64,000 nucleotides of DNA from Coptis chinensis (Eukaryota; Streptophyta; Magnoliopsida; Ranunculales; Ranunculaceae). Of the stretch, positions 46,553 through 56,330 are shown one piece after another; position 1 is the first letter of the stretch; each line of letters opens with the position of its first letter. The DNA lies in NCBI GenBank assembly GCA_015680905.1, contig CM027377.1:59045501-59109500 (forward strand), read 5' to 3'. Below the pieces are notes generated by a model that was given only the letters and a program-made list of their open reading frames with translations, did not search any database and had not been told where the DNA came from. The position numbers were made by a program, and so were the translations under genes.

Positions 46553-47972
46553 CCTTTTTTATCTCTAATTTCTAGAGTAAATTCTTGCAAGAGGAGAATC
46601 CAGCGGATCAACCTCTGTTTTGCATCTTTTTTCACTAATAGGTAACGAAGCGCCGCATGGTCAGTGTAGACAATTGTGGAAGAACCCACTAGGTAAGGAC
46701 GAAACTTATCCAAGGCATATACAACGGCGAGAAACTCTTTCTCAGTGGTGGTATAGTTACGTTGAGCTTCATTAAGGGTTTTACTCGCATAGTAAATGAC
46801 AATTGGCTTATCTTCTCGGCGTTGCCCTAGTACAGCTCCAATAGCATAGTCACTCGCGTCACACATTAATTCAAAAGGTTTAGACCAATCAAGTGGTTGA
46901 ATTATGGGAGCGGTAATTAAGGTGGATTTTAAAGTCTCAAAAGCTTGTTTGCAATTGAAACTGAAGTAAAAAACGGCATCTTTAAGCAAGAGATTGGTTA
47001 AAGGTCGAGCAACCTTTGAGAAATCTTGAATAAATCTCCTATAGAAACCTACGTGTCCTAAAAATGTGTGAATGTCGCGAACTATTTTTGGTATAGGAAG
47101 TGAAGCAATTTTTTCTATCTTAGCTTTGTCGACTTCGATTCCGTCTTTTGAAACAATATGTCCTAAAACTATTCCTTTTTTAACCATGAAATGACATTTT
47201 TCCCAATTAAAAACAAGGTTTTTTCTCTTCACAGTGTAAAGACCTTTTCAAGATTTGATAGACAGCTATCGAAAGAATCTCCATATATTGAGAAGTCGTC
47301 CATGAATACTTCCATAAAACGTTCAACCATATCACTGAAAATGTGAAGCATGCAGCGTTGGAAAGTACCAGGTGCATTGCAAAGGCCGAAAGGCATTCAT
47401 TTATATGCAAATGTACCAAAAGGACAGGTGAACGTAGTCTTTTCTTGATCAGTAAGATTTATGACTATCTGAAAATATCCTGAATAATCATCAAGAAAAT
47501 AGTAATACGCATGACCGGCTAACCGTTCAAGCATCTGATCGATGAAGGGCAGGGGAAAGTGATCCTTACGAGTTACTACATTAAGTTTGTGATAGTCAAT
47601 GCATATTCGCCATTTCATTGGAATAGGAGCGGAGATGCATTCATCTTTATCATTGCGCACAACTGTAATGCCAGATTTCTTTGGAACAACGTGTACTGGA
47701 CTCACCCAAATACTATCGGATATAGGGTAAATAATACCTGCATCGAGTAATCTTAAAACTTCCTCCTGTACCACATCTTTCATGGTTGGGTTTAGACGAC
47801 GATGCGGTTCACGTGACGTCTTAGCATTTTTTTCAAGATGTATGCGATGGGTGCATACATTAGGGTCAATGCCCTTAATGTCATCGAGGGACCATCCAAT
47901 AGCAGAACGGTGTTGTTGAATGACATCTATTAAACGGGACTCTTGATCATCAGTCAATTGAGATGATATAAT
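46553..47972 (-). pseudogene. Reverse transcriptase and RNase H of E2, cut by CACTA
   Basis: The first visible pol residues (IISSQLTDDQ) meet the CACTA terminus at 47973. RT motifs are MKWRICIDYHKLN, HFPLPFIDQMLERLAG, FLDDYSGYFQI, a stop (TGA in place of an Arg codon) just before MPFGLCNAPGTFQRC at about 47396, and FMDDFSIYGDS as the catalytic box (about 47295). A one- or two-base shift near 47230 leads to [17 protein letters not shown] and [14 protein letters not shown]. RNase H has [43 protein letters not shown] and [12 protein letters not shown]. Three lesions and a lost N-terminus make it inactive. Confidence 0.88.
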
Positions 47973-48540
47973 CACTACAAAAGATGAGTCTTTTTGCAAC
48001 GTTTATAAGCATAGCAATAGAAACCCAAAGCGTTGCAAAAGATCATTAGCAACAGTTTATAAAGCGTCGATGTGTCGTTGCAATTGATGCCGACGCAGAT
48101 GATAACCAACGACGAAGCAAAGCGTAGCAAAAAGCATATGATTCAACTACGGATTTAAACGTTGCTAATGTAATAAAAGCGTCGCTGATTATTTTCTTTT
48201 CTTATTTTGATGATTTGTATTAATTAATTTTTCCCGACCCTTTTAAGGGTTGCAAAAGGTTCCATATCTGTAACGTTTTCGTAACCGTTGTTAATTGTCT
48301 ATTTTGGCTACGGTTTACAAACGTTGGTGATGGGTTCCTATTTGCTACGCTTTAGTACCGTTGGTGAATAACTATTTTTTGTACTATTTGCATACACTGA
48401 TATTATTCTTTAGATAGTATTAGCAACGCTTGTAAGGATTGTAAAAGGACCATTTGCATGTATAATGGTTTATGTATTTACAACGCTTTTCAAAAGCGTA
48501 GCAATTACACTTTTGTATTTGCAACCATTTGCATGTGTTG
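47973..48540. repeat. CACTA terminal inverted repeat and subterminal repeats
   Basis: After CACTACAAAA the DNA is filled with short direct and inverted copies of GCAACG, GTTGC, AAAGCGTTGCAA and ACGTTG-like words on both strands (for example 48018-48060, 48095-48130, 48155-48180, 48420-48495). Dense subterminal repeats are the transposase-binding regions of CACTA elements. Confidence 0.75.
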
Positions 48541-49879
48541 GAGAAGATCTTTTCTCCTATCAGGGATATGATTTCCTAATTACAATTTTCATACAGGGCC
48601 TAAAGAAAACTTTACACACTCAAAAACATTTAACTAACAAAATATTTAATTTCATAAGCTCCAAATGTAGAAAAGTGTCACAATATCCAAAATAATTTCC
48701 ACATAGCCTTGCTAGTATGTTTACAATAATCACATATCCTTCCTAAGCTTGCAAAAAAAAAAATATCATTCAAAATTCTGGGGCTAAATATTGCATTTAT
48801 AATCGTCTTCGATCATTTTCAACCCCAACAGTCCATCTTTGCAAAGTACTCACGAAGTTGAACCATTCTGCAATTCCAAAAAAGAAAATTAGTTATATAT
48901 GAGGGCGCCATGAAATGGCAAGTAGAGTTTAAGTGACAAAATATACGCTTAAAAATGATTTTCAATTCCACACAACTAATAACTAATAACCAATATTCCA
49001 TTTAGTCATTTCAAGAAAAACTTGCTACGAACCTGTGTTGATTTCTAACTATGAAACTAGCTTCCAAAGTTTGTATGGTTCCAATTAATATTTCTAGAAT
49101 GGTGCAAAATATACCCAACCGCCAATTATCAAAAAAAAAGTCCTAGGCCACTGCAGACCATTCTTTCTTGAGTTCTCTAACACGCCATTCGCTAAGTATG
49201 TATATTACTTCCTTCAAAAGCCAAAAAACAGCACCACACCATCCACACAATTATCTTTTAGTCCTATGTACTTACACATCAATCAAGCATATACAACTAC
49301 GTACTCACCAACCACCACAGACCCTTATCTCACATAAAGGTTCTTGATTTAATCACTTAAACTCAATGTTATAAAGAAACATGTCAGACACTATTCAATG
49401 GAGACTTCAACGTCTCAACTCATCAAACCAAAAATTAGGTTGAAGCAATATAAGAAATTAAGTATAGAGTGGGTGTTACTCTACAAAAGAAGAACTAAAG
49501 TAAAGAACACTATTACCTAGTAAGAATGCTGGAGGTCATATATATTAAAAAGCATGGCACACATGAAATGTTTTTCCCTAGCATTTCAAAGTTTCCAACT
49601 AGTAATGCTAGAACTGCTAAGGAACTATTGCAACAACCATATTGCACTTGAGAAAAAGAGCATATTAAAATTTTATATGTCGAGGCTTAGCACTAGGTAA
49701 ACTCTTGAACTTTGTCTATAATTTTACGTATAACTCTGTGAGTTTGTGTCTTCATGAATTGCTTGAGGCTAGGATCACATTGGTAACATTCCTAAAGATA
49801 TAGAGCAGCAGATTGATGGCTAGTCTTTCTTTTATCTTATTCTGACAATTAACAATAAGAGCAACTTAGTGGAGTACCT
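48541..49879. other. AT-rich DNA inside the CACTA region, no gene seen
   Basis: No ORF longer than about 60 codons and no similarity to other parts of the window. It may be intron or 3' sequence of the CACTA element. Confidence 0.4.
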
Positions 49880-51660
49880 GGTCTAGTTCGATCAGAAAAA
49901 GAAAAAGAAGTGAAGTACCAAAGAAAAAAGGGCGACCATCCATTGAACTACTAAAGAAAAAAGGGTAACCAATGTGATTATGACATTGTAATTTCTTGCG
50001 ATGGGACGGATGCGACTTCCCTCATAAGTAATGGGTGGCATAGCCTGTTGCATAAGTACCCCCTTTTTTATCCATTCTTTCTTTAGTCTTTAGGGAGCAA
50101 ACTACGGATGCTGACTACACTACATGAGAAGAAGATACCCGGGGGCCGAAGACTTGTTAGGTGTAGTAACTTAGATAGAATTCCGTACCGTCACAGTGGA
50201 ATGTAGTTCCGTTAGGGCTACGTTTGCTCTTGGCGCCTTGACGGAACTAACATCTAAGCGCCTATGTTTGCGGGGGTTGTTCGGCCCCGGGCGCGCCATT
50301 TTTGCTGGGACCGGAGAGAAAGAAAGGACGGGGGCGACCATGCATGGCACTTCTCAACCCGGCGGCGAAGGGCGGTTGAACGGCGACTCATGAATGCTGC
50401 CGGGTCGGATGAGCCAATAACTTCGAATGCATTCGGGTCTATTTTTGAGCAAGAATCACAGCGTTACCTTACCTTCACCATGATAAGGACTCCAAGTTCT
50501 TAAGGCAGAGCACCAAGAGATTTATCATCAATATGATGATGGGAATGGAAACTAGAAGCACATTTGGGGTCTTCATGGTCGAGATAATACTTACATCATC
50601 GATGCTTGAGCGTAAGCATGAGACTTTTTGGTAGTACCGGTGAACCGGATGGCGGCGATGGAATCTGGGACGGAAGACTCGTAGTATCTCTCTAGATCTG
50701 GCAAAAGCGAAAGACCCCTTATGTAATTGAATTAGGGATGATGACCGAGCCCACTCGGCCTAGCGGTGACCCGTGGGTGCGATCTGGAGCTGCCATAGCT
50801 TATGGCTAGAGCAATGGGAGGGGGGGCCCTACAGAGAGAACAATAAGAATAACGGCTCCGCCCGCTTGGTGGTGGGCGGGGAGCGATGAGGCAAGTGCTT
50901 GGTAGGCCAACAGCCCGATGAACGGGCGGGGCACTCGACAACAGGGGGCACACTACACCGAGCAAGGGCGAAATTGGCCCCTCCGCTTTCTTAAAAGCTA
51001 GGACCACTACGGGGAGGTCAAACCAAGGACCTATGGAAGTCGGGGCTCATCCCGATCAATATTGGATCAAACAATATAGGGGGTCGTGAAGATCTTGACC
51101 TCTCTTTTTATTGATTCAATACAATAGGGGAAAAGATCGTACTATTCCCTCATTGAGACAATAGACACTCTCAATGGATCCTCGCTGGCCGGGCAGACCT
51201 CTTCCATCGCGTCTTTCGTGGAGAGAACGAGAACAACGAGGGGAAAGACCCGGCCGACCTGCCCAGGGCTCGAGGGCGAGCCATATGAGAGTGAGTCGAA
51301 AGGCTGGAGTTTCCGTATTTAAGTTTCATGTAGTTCCGTCAGGTCTTGATCAAAGCCTCTCGATCTTTTTCTTATAAGGGAAAGGGGAGGGAGTCTAAAT
51401 CAATGGAAATTAATGAACCATCATTGATGGACGTTGCACATGCACGATCAATTAAGGTCCGGCGCTAATAGAAGTTGCTTACTCTCCTAGTAGCGAAGGA
51501 TATGGGCAAGGGTTTTTTCCGTAGTAATAGTAGGCGGGTCTCATGAGATCTATGACGGCCGTCGGAATCAAACGAAGGTCGATGGACCCTTCGATTCATT
51601 AAGGGGCATAGATCGATCTACGCCTATTTGTTCGGTCAATCACCAAAGGTAAGGTCCTTA
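49880..51660. other. GC-richer block resembling plant mitochondrial intergenic DNA (candidate NUMT)
   Basis: Base composition changes sharply from the AT-rich surroundings (for example 50260-50400 and 50820-51000). The style (CCCGGGGGCCGAAG, GGGCGGGGCACTCG, CTTATAAGGGAAAGGGG) is that of plant mitochondrial spacers. ORFs such as 50732-51007 (minus) and 51174-51377 (plus) resemble the unassigned ORFs often annotated there. I recognise no named mitochondrial gene. The borders are approximate. The organelle origin is an inference from composition and style. Confidence 0.5.
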
Positions 51661-51794
51661 AGGCTTAAGTAGTAGAAGAACTTGATAAAGTTTAGTATCA
51701 TGTGACATTCCAATGCATGTGACTCTCAACATTACACCTCAATATATTTTCATAGCGTAGACAAAGATAAAAATCACCACACTTGTATGTAAAT

Positions 51795-53125
51795 TCATAC
51801 CACAGAAAAACGGGCCCCAATGTGCGCCATGAGAAACTCCAATTTAGCTTCAGAAGCCGTTTTCCAATTCTGTAGCTCCTCAACCCTACCCTCATTTTCG
51901 TGCAAGCGAGTTGTGAGCTCTTGCGCTTGTCTCTCATACTCCTCAGCCTGTCTCTCAGCCGCCTCAGCTCTCCTTCTAAGGTCTTCAACCTCGGATTATT
52001 GTGGCGGAGGATGACGGTGGATCCATGCCGCGTGTCAAGACCCATGACATAACCAGGTTTTGTACCTAAGACTTTGTCGACAATTTCATCCTCGGTCGTA
52101 GGGGTAGAGCCTTCTTGTAGGGACCGAATCTGCATCTCCAAGCATTTTTATCCTATGATTTGAAATATGGCACAAGTATTAAATGAATATGCTCTTCATA
52201 AAACTAGAATTGCACACAAATAAGAAAAACCGAACTTGGTCATTACATAATTTTCTTGAGCCACGAGGGGCGGACCGACCTTTCTTTGGGTTATAGTACA
52301 TCATGCGATAAAATTCAATCCTTCAGGGCTCTTGTTAAGTCTCTACATTAACCTACAAGCTTAGAAAGATACATCAATATGTTGATACAAAATCTTGAAG
52401 TAGAAAAAGTAATGAGGATGAAAAGAAGGCTACTAAAAAATAATAAACGATTTATACTACCTTATCTGCTCGGTGATTTAGAAAGGACCTCGAACCACCA
52501 CGGTGATTAACCTTCTTCTGCCCACGATTTGCCTTGTTTTTTGTGCTGAGTTTCTACCATAGGAAATACTTAGTTAGAAATACAATAAAAGATAATTACA
52601 AAAAATCATATAAATTACTTTGAATTTTTCTGTTTCAAACCAATCACAAAGCAATTCCCAATCCCCTTGCGCGACCATCCCCTCATATGGCTTCCGTCTA
52701 CGTTGGTCATTTGGGAGACCCTTGTAATATTTGTGCAGCCTGCACCTGTACTCTTTGAGGCGCTGTCCTAGATACTTATTAATAGCCCTTTCTACATGCG
52801 GCAGATGGATATCAATGTCAAAGCTCTTCTGCAAACAAGTTATGCATGCAATACAATGTTAAAATAAATAAAGAAAGAAACAATATAACTAGTAATGATA
52901 TTTTATTACCATTATATGTTCGTGCATCGTATTTGTTTCAGCAAGATTTGCCAAAACACACCAGTTGAGGGTTGGAAGTAATGTTTTTTGGAGATGGTGA
53001 TTGGGGAAAGATGAGACTGGACTTCGATTTTGAAGTTGCCTACGTACCCAAATATATTGCTTGGGATCAAGTCTCGATTGCGTAGTTCTGGAAAAATGAC
53101 GAAGGTTGGATTTTATAGGTAGCAT
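51795..53125 (-). pseudogene. CACTA-associated protein, Transposase_24 (Ptta/En/Spm) type, spliced
   Basis: Reading right to left: a weak first exon (53125 to about 52900); exon 52834 to about 52614 with NKYLGQRLKEYRCRLHKYYK and GDWELLCDWFETEKFK; a donor GTAATT; an acceptor TATGGTAG; exon 52553-52461 (exactly 31 codons) with KNKANRGQKKVNHRGGSRSF; a donor GTAGTA; and a last exon with TTEDEIVDKVLGTKPGYV (about 52110). These are the hallmarks of the family: W-x2-LC-x-W, NKxNR, H-x2-GSRSF and the late VLGxxxGYV box. Toward the end a frameshift near 51990 switches to a frame with a coiled-coil (RRRAEAAERQAEEYERQAQ) ending GARFSVV and a TGA at 51795-51797. Such proteins accompany the CACTA transposase. 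Confidence 0.78.
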
Positions 53126-53134
53126 TGGTGATAG

Positions 53135-53856
53135 TTACTTCCTCGTTCTCCAATATTCCAATCGTGGGAAGAAGTTGGAGAACTGGCGGGAGAACTGTCT
53201 AATCATGGGATGAAGTTGGAGAGCTGGCGGGACAACTGTCAGCTCGTGGAATGAAGTTCGAGAACTGGCGGAGAACTGCATTTCGTGGGATGAAGTTGGA
53301 GAATCGGGCGAGAACTGTCGGTTCGTGGATTGAAGTTGAGAGGCGGGCGGGACATCCGTATTTCGTGGAATGAAGTTGGTTTCACCGGGCGGGAGAACTG
53401 TCATTTCGTGGATTGAAGTTCGAGAATGGGGGAGAACTGTCGGTTCGTGGATTGAAAGAGAACTGGCGGCGGAACTGAACTCGTGGGATGAAGTTGGAGA
53501 ATCGGGAGAACTGTCGATTCGTGGATTGAAGTGGAGAACCGGGCGGACATCCGGCTCGTGGAATGGAGTTGGTTTCACTGGCGGGAGAACTGTCAGTTCG
53601 TGGATTGAAGTTGGAGAGCTGGCGGGACATCTGTCAGCTCGTGGGATGAAGTTGGAGAACTGGCGGGACATCTGTCAGCTCGTGGGATGAAGTTGGAGAA
53701 CTAGCGGGAGAACTATATGCTCGTGGGATGAAGTTGGAGAACTGGCGGGAGAACTGTCAGTTCGTGGATTAAAGTTGGAGAACTGGCGGGAGAACTGTCA
53801 GTTCGTGGATTGAAGTTGGAGAACTGGCGGGAGAACTGTCAGCTCGTGGAATGTAG
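53135..53856. repeat. 41-bp minisatellite
   Basis: About 17 units of roughly 41 bp, consensus AGTTGGAGAACTGGCGGGAG then AACTGTCAGTTCGTGGATTGA, are most regular at 53690-53856. Variants differ by small deletions. Overlapping ORFs on both strands (53135-53671, 53370-53690, 53382-53630) are products of the repeat and are not genes. Confidence 0.88.
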
Positions 53857-54110
53857 GCTTTGAGCATGGGCTTTTTCATAGATAAGCTCTGAGCATGGGC
53901 TCTGAGCGTGGGCTTGTTTATAGTTGGGCTCTGAGCGTGGGCTTGTTTATAGTTAAGCTCTGAGCATGGGCTCTGAGCGTGGGCTTGTTTATAGTTGGGC
54001 TCTGAGCATGGGCTCTGAGCGTGGGCTTGTTTATAGTTGGGCTCTGAGCATGGGCTCTGAGTGTGGGCTTGTTTATAGTTGGGCTCTAAGCATGGGCTTG
54101 TATTGAATTG
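53857..54110. repeat. 42-bp minisatellite
   Basis: Units of TAGTTGGGCTCTGAGCATGG then GCTCTGAGCGTGGGCTTGTTTA follow the 41-bp array directly. Each unit contains two copies of the subrepeat GGGCTCTGAGCRTG. About six units are present, the last ones degenerate. Confidence 0.85.
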
Positions 54111-54588
54111 GGCTTATATTGGGCCACATTTGTGGGGGCCGGAACATCGCCCTCTCTTTGTTACATGGGCAAGGCCTGTGTGGCAAAGAAGTATTAATAT
54201 TTATGGTACTTGGTAGGTTAGTAAATTGGTAAAAAATGATGGGATCCGGTGCATTAGTGCTGGTATGATCAAGTCCAGCGGTAATTCAGACTTCTGCGGA
54301 AATCTAAACTCGAGCGGCAATCTAAACTCGAGCGGCAATTCATGATCAAGTCAAGGGGTAATTCAAACTTCCGCGACAATCTAAACTCGAGCAATTCAAA
54401 CTTCCGCGGCAATCTAAACTCGAGCGGCAATCTAAACTCGAGCGGAATCGACAGTTCAAAGATTCGGCATCACGGGATCGGCAAAAGTGATCGAAGCAAC
54501 TGCTCAAAGAGATCGAGCGGCATGTCTTACACGTTGGGTCGGCAATTGCAATTTATAGGATTTGCAATGGAAGCGATGCGGGCGGCTT
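54111..54588. repeat. Spacer with 19-bp repeats
   Basis: 54290-54450 holds repeated GCGGCAATCTAAACTCGA units and variants (AATTCAAACTTCCGCGGCAA). ORF 54342-54659 is a by-product. The word CGGCAA continues to recur sporadically to about 55860. Confidence 0.65.
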
Positions 54589-54975
54589 CTATGGTATCGT
54601 CAATGCAAGATGCGAGCGGCAGGCCAGAGAGATTTCTAACTCATTCAGTATATCCTTAAAATTTGCACCAGAGAGCTTCTGACCACTCTCATTCTCAACT
54701 AGATCTTGTATACTTTTATAACCCAGTAAAACTGACACCTTATTAAGCAACTTTGATCGATCTAATACGCTTGCTTTACCATAGCCATTTACTTCTTCCA
54801 ACAACTTGTGAGCACAATTTTTATTTGATCGGGAACACAATTTCAAAAGCTTAGATTGAAGAAAAGTGCTAAACCTCATATTTCTACCAACAGCATTCAA
54901 GTAACTATTCTCTACTTCAAAAGATATTGCACTCTTCAAGTTCTTTTCATGTAACAACCCGTGATCGATAGTCAA
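54589..54975 (-). CDS. Unidentified 128-codon ORF, possible captured gene fragment
   Basis: The frame is open with normal protein-like composition: a Lys/Leu/Ser-rich, mostly helical sequence (FSTFLQSKLLKLCSRSNKN, KLLNKVSVLLGYKSIQDLV, LSGANFKDILNELEISLA) with no low complexity, unlike the flanking repeats. Its last dozen codons run into CGGCA-type repeat sequence, suggesting the coding piece was cut there. I do not recognise the family. No promoter or neighbour gene gives a clue. It may be a fragment of a host gene carried by the repeat, or a transposon ORF. Confidence 0.4.
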   Translation of the reverse strand: MTIDHGLLHEKNLKSAISFEVENSYLNAVGRNMRFSTFLQSKLLKLCSRSNKNCAHKLLEEVNGYGKASVLDRSKLLNKVSVLLGYKSIQDLVENESGQKLSGANFKDILNELEISLACRSHLALTIP

Positions 54976-56330
54976 ACACTTCCGATATGGTTTCTAGATC
55001 GGAAGAAGCAAAGCATGAAGTCGAGGTAGCTGCTTGGATGCTTCTATGATTGGATATACAATATTAACTTTTCCTCCGGATATTAATTCTTCCCATCATC
55101 ATCCGGTCGGACAGAGACCCAGAGCAATATTGCTTCAGATACAAAGAAAACAATGCCCTTTTTTTTGCTTAATGCAAAAGACCTCCATTGGCAAACAAAC
55201 AAAGACTCCCAAGTTTAAAACTAGTTTTCTGTCCCAGCGGCAATTTTAAAAAATAGAATGTTATGAAACCAGCGGCAATTCGAGTTTACTATAGCCAGCG
55301 GCAAAATCATATCAACTTGATCGGCACTTCTTCCAGCAGCAATAAAATAGTGTAGATAGCAATTGAAAATCTGAATATAAAATCCCACCCATACAGATAA
55401 TGTTCCATCTCAGAATGTGTTGCCAATCACAGCCCAGCCCAGCGTATTCTCTACCTGAGTACCACCTTTGCCGCCCCATACAAAAAAGTTTTCTGAGAGT
55501 ATTGGTATTGGGATTTTGCTTAGGGGATAATTAGATATTAGGATTAGATATTAGATATTAGGATCAACAGAAACAAAGAGAGAACATAAGAGCATATGGG
55601 CGGCAAAAAAATGATAATGATATTTATCTCAATCTCTAAAAACAAGAATATTTTTTCAATTCAAAAGGATCGGCAGTTGATTCCAACCCAAGTGCGATGC
55701 CATTTAAATTTTCTTTGATAGCGATTCGGACCCCAACCCAACTGTCATGCCATTTTTCAAACTCCAAAAATGAATGATATTCAGCATAGCTTGGGGTCGG
55801 CAATTTAATGGATTTTATATCTTTCTCATTTCAGGAGCGGCAATAGAAACTCATTGTTTGTGAAAGACCCAACTAGTTTAGGAGTGGAAATAGAAACCCA
55901 TTGTTTGTGAAAGACCCAACACAAGAAACCAATGATTTTTATTGGTTGTGAAACACATGGAAACCTATTGGTTTAGGTTATTTATTAGTCCTTGGATATA
56001 AAAAGAACACAAGTCGGCTCTTCATCAGTCATAATACAGAGAGAGAAGAGAAAAAAAAAACAAAAATCAAAATAAAACAAAGTTCTGATTTTATAATTCT
56101 TTTCGTTCGTCTTGCTCAGTAAGGTTTGCACGTTGGAGACTCTAGTGCTTACCAAGGTGATTACATGTTTGCGGGTTTGATCAATTGAATTGAGGTTTGT
56201 GAAAAGGTTAGATTTTTATTTTGTTTAGTTTTGACAAGATTGAAAATATTTGATAATGGAGAAGAATTATAACTTGAAGAGGAGATGGGGTGATAAGGGG
56301 ATTTTAATATGAATAGGGTGGTGAAGGGAA
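54976..56330. other. Probable LTR-like or spacer region left of the Tat extra gene
   Basis: No gene is seen. The word CGGCAA or its variants occur at about 55238, 55274, 55300, 55601, 55797 and 55841. A near-direct repeat of AGACCCAACTAGTTTAGGAG-type sequence with AAACYCATTGTTTGTGAA lies at 55840-55930. The right part resembles an LTR promoter region. LTR borders of the Tat element could not be fixed. Confidence 0.35.
55997..56005 (+). promoter_or_regulatory. Candidate TATA box toward the plus-strand Tat extra gene
   Basis: TATAAAAAG is followed by a purine-rich leader (GAGAGAGAAGAG, 56039-56050) and lies about 330 bp before the plus-strand open frame at 56331. If used, transcription would run opposite to gag-pol of the same element. 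Confidence 0.35.

Larger units (their letters stand above)
35944..47972 (-). mobile_element. E2: Athila-like element with pol and several extra ORFs, minus strand, partial
   Basis: From right to left: reverse transcriptase, RNase H, integrase (47972-45143), a post-pol block, three extra ORFs with a small membrane ORF, the 3' untranslated region, purine tract and 3' LTR (35944-37433). It was inserted in the copia element; the base group to the left is GCAGC. Its upstream part (protease, gag, 5' LTR) is cut off by the CACTA element at 47973. It is the only Athila-like element here that shows polymerase genes, though all are broken. Confidence 0.85.
47973..53125 (-). mobile_element. CACTA (En/Spm-type) DNA transposon, left end in the window
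   Basis: The left terminus CACTACAAAAGATGAGTC interrupts E2's pol (TSD candidate AAT, 47970-47972). About 560 bp of subterminal repeats follow. A minus-strand gene of the Transposase_24 type lies at 51795-53125. Sequence resembling organelle DNA sits between. No right terminus ending TTGTAGTG was found up to 64000, so the true right boundary is unknown; I stop the call at the last supported exon. The large transposase (TnpD-like) was not found. Confidence 0.7.

Noticed and set aside
45143..47972. Treating E2 pol as a functional gene
   Set aside because: An in-frame stop before MPFGL, a shift near 47230 and another near 46545, plus loss of the upstream part, rule this out.
50196..51377. Possible genes in the GC-rich block
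   Set aside because: ORFs are short, overlap on both strands and match no recognised family; such ORFs arise easily in GC-rich DNA.
53135..53690. ORFs on both strands in a Ser/Pro- or Trp/Gly-rich sequence
   Set aside because: They are products of the 41-bp tandem repeat; the frame changes between units and there is no start context or homology.
53135..54110. Possible CRISPR-like array
   Set aside because: Units are contiguous without unique spacers, in a plant nuclear context; these are minisatellites.
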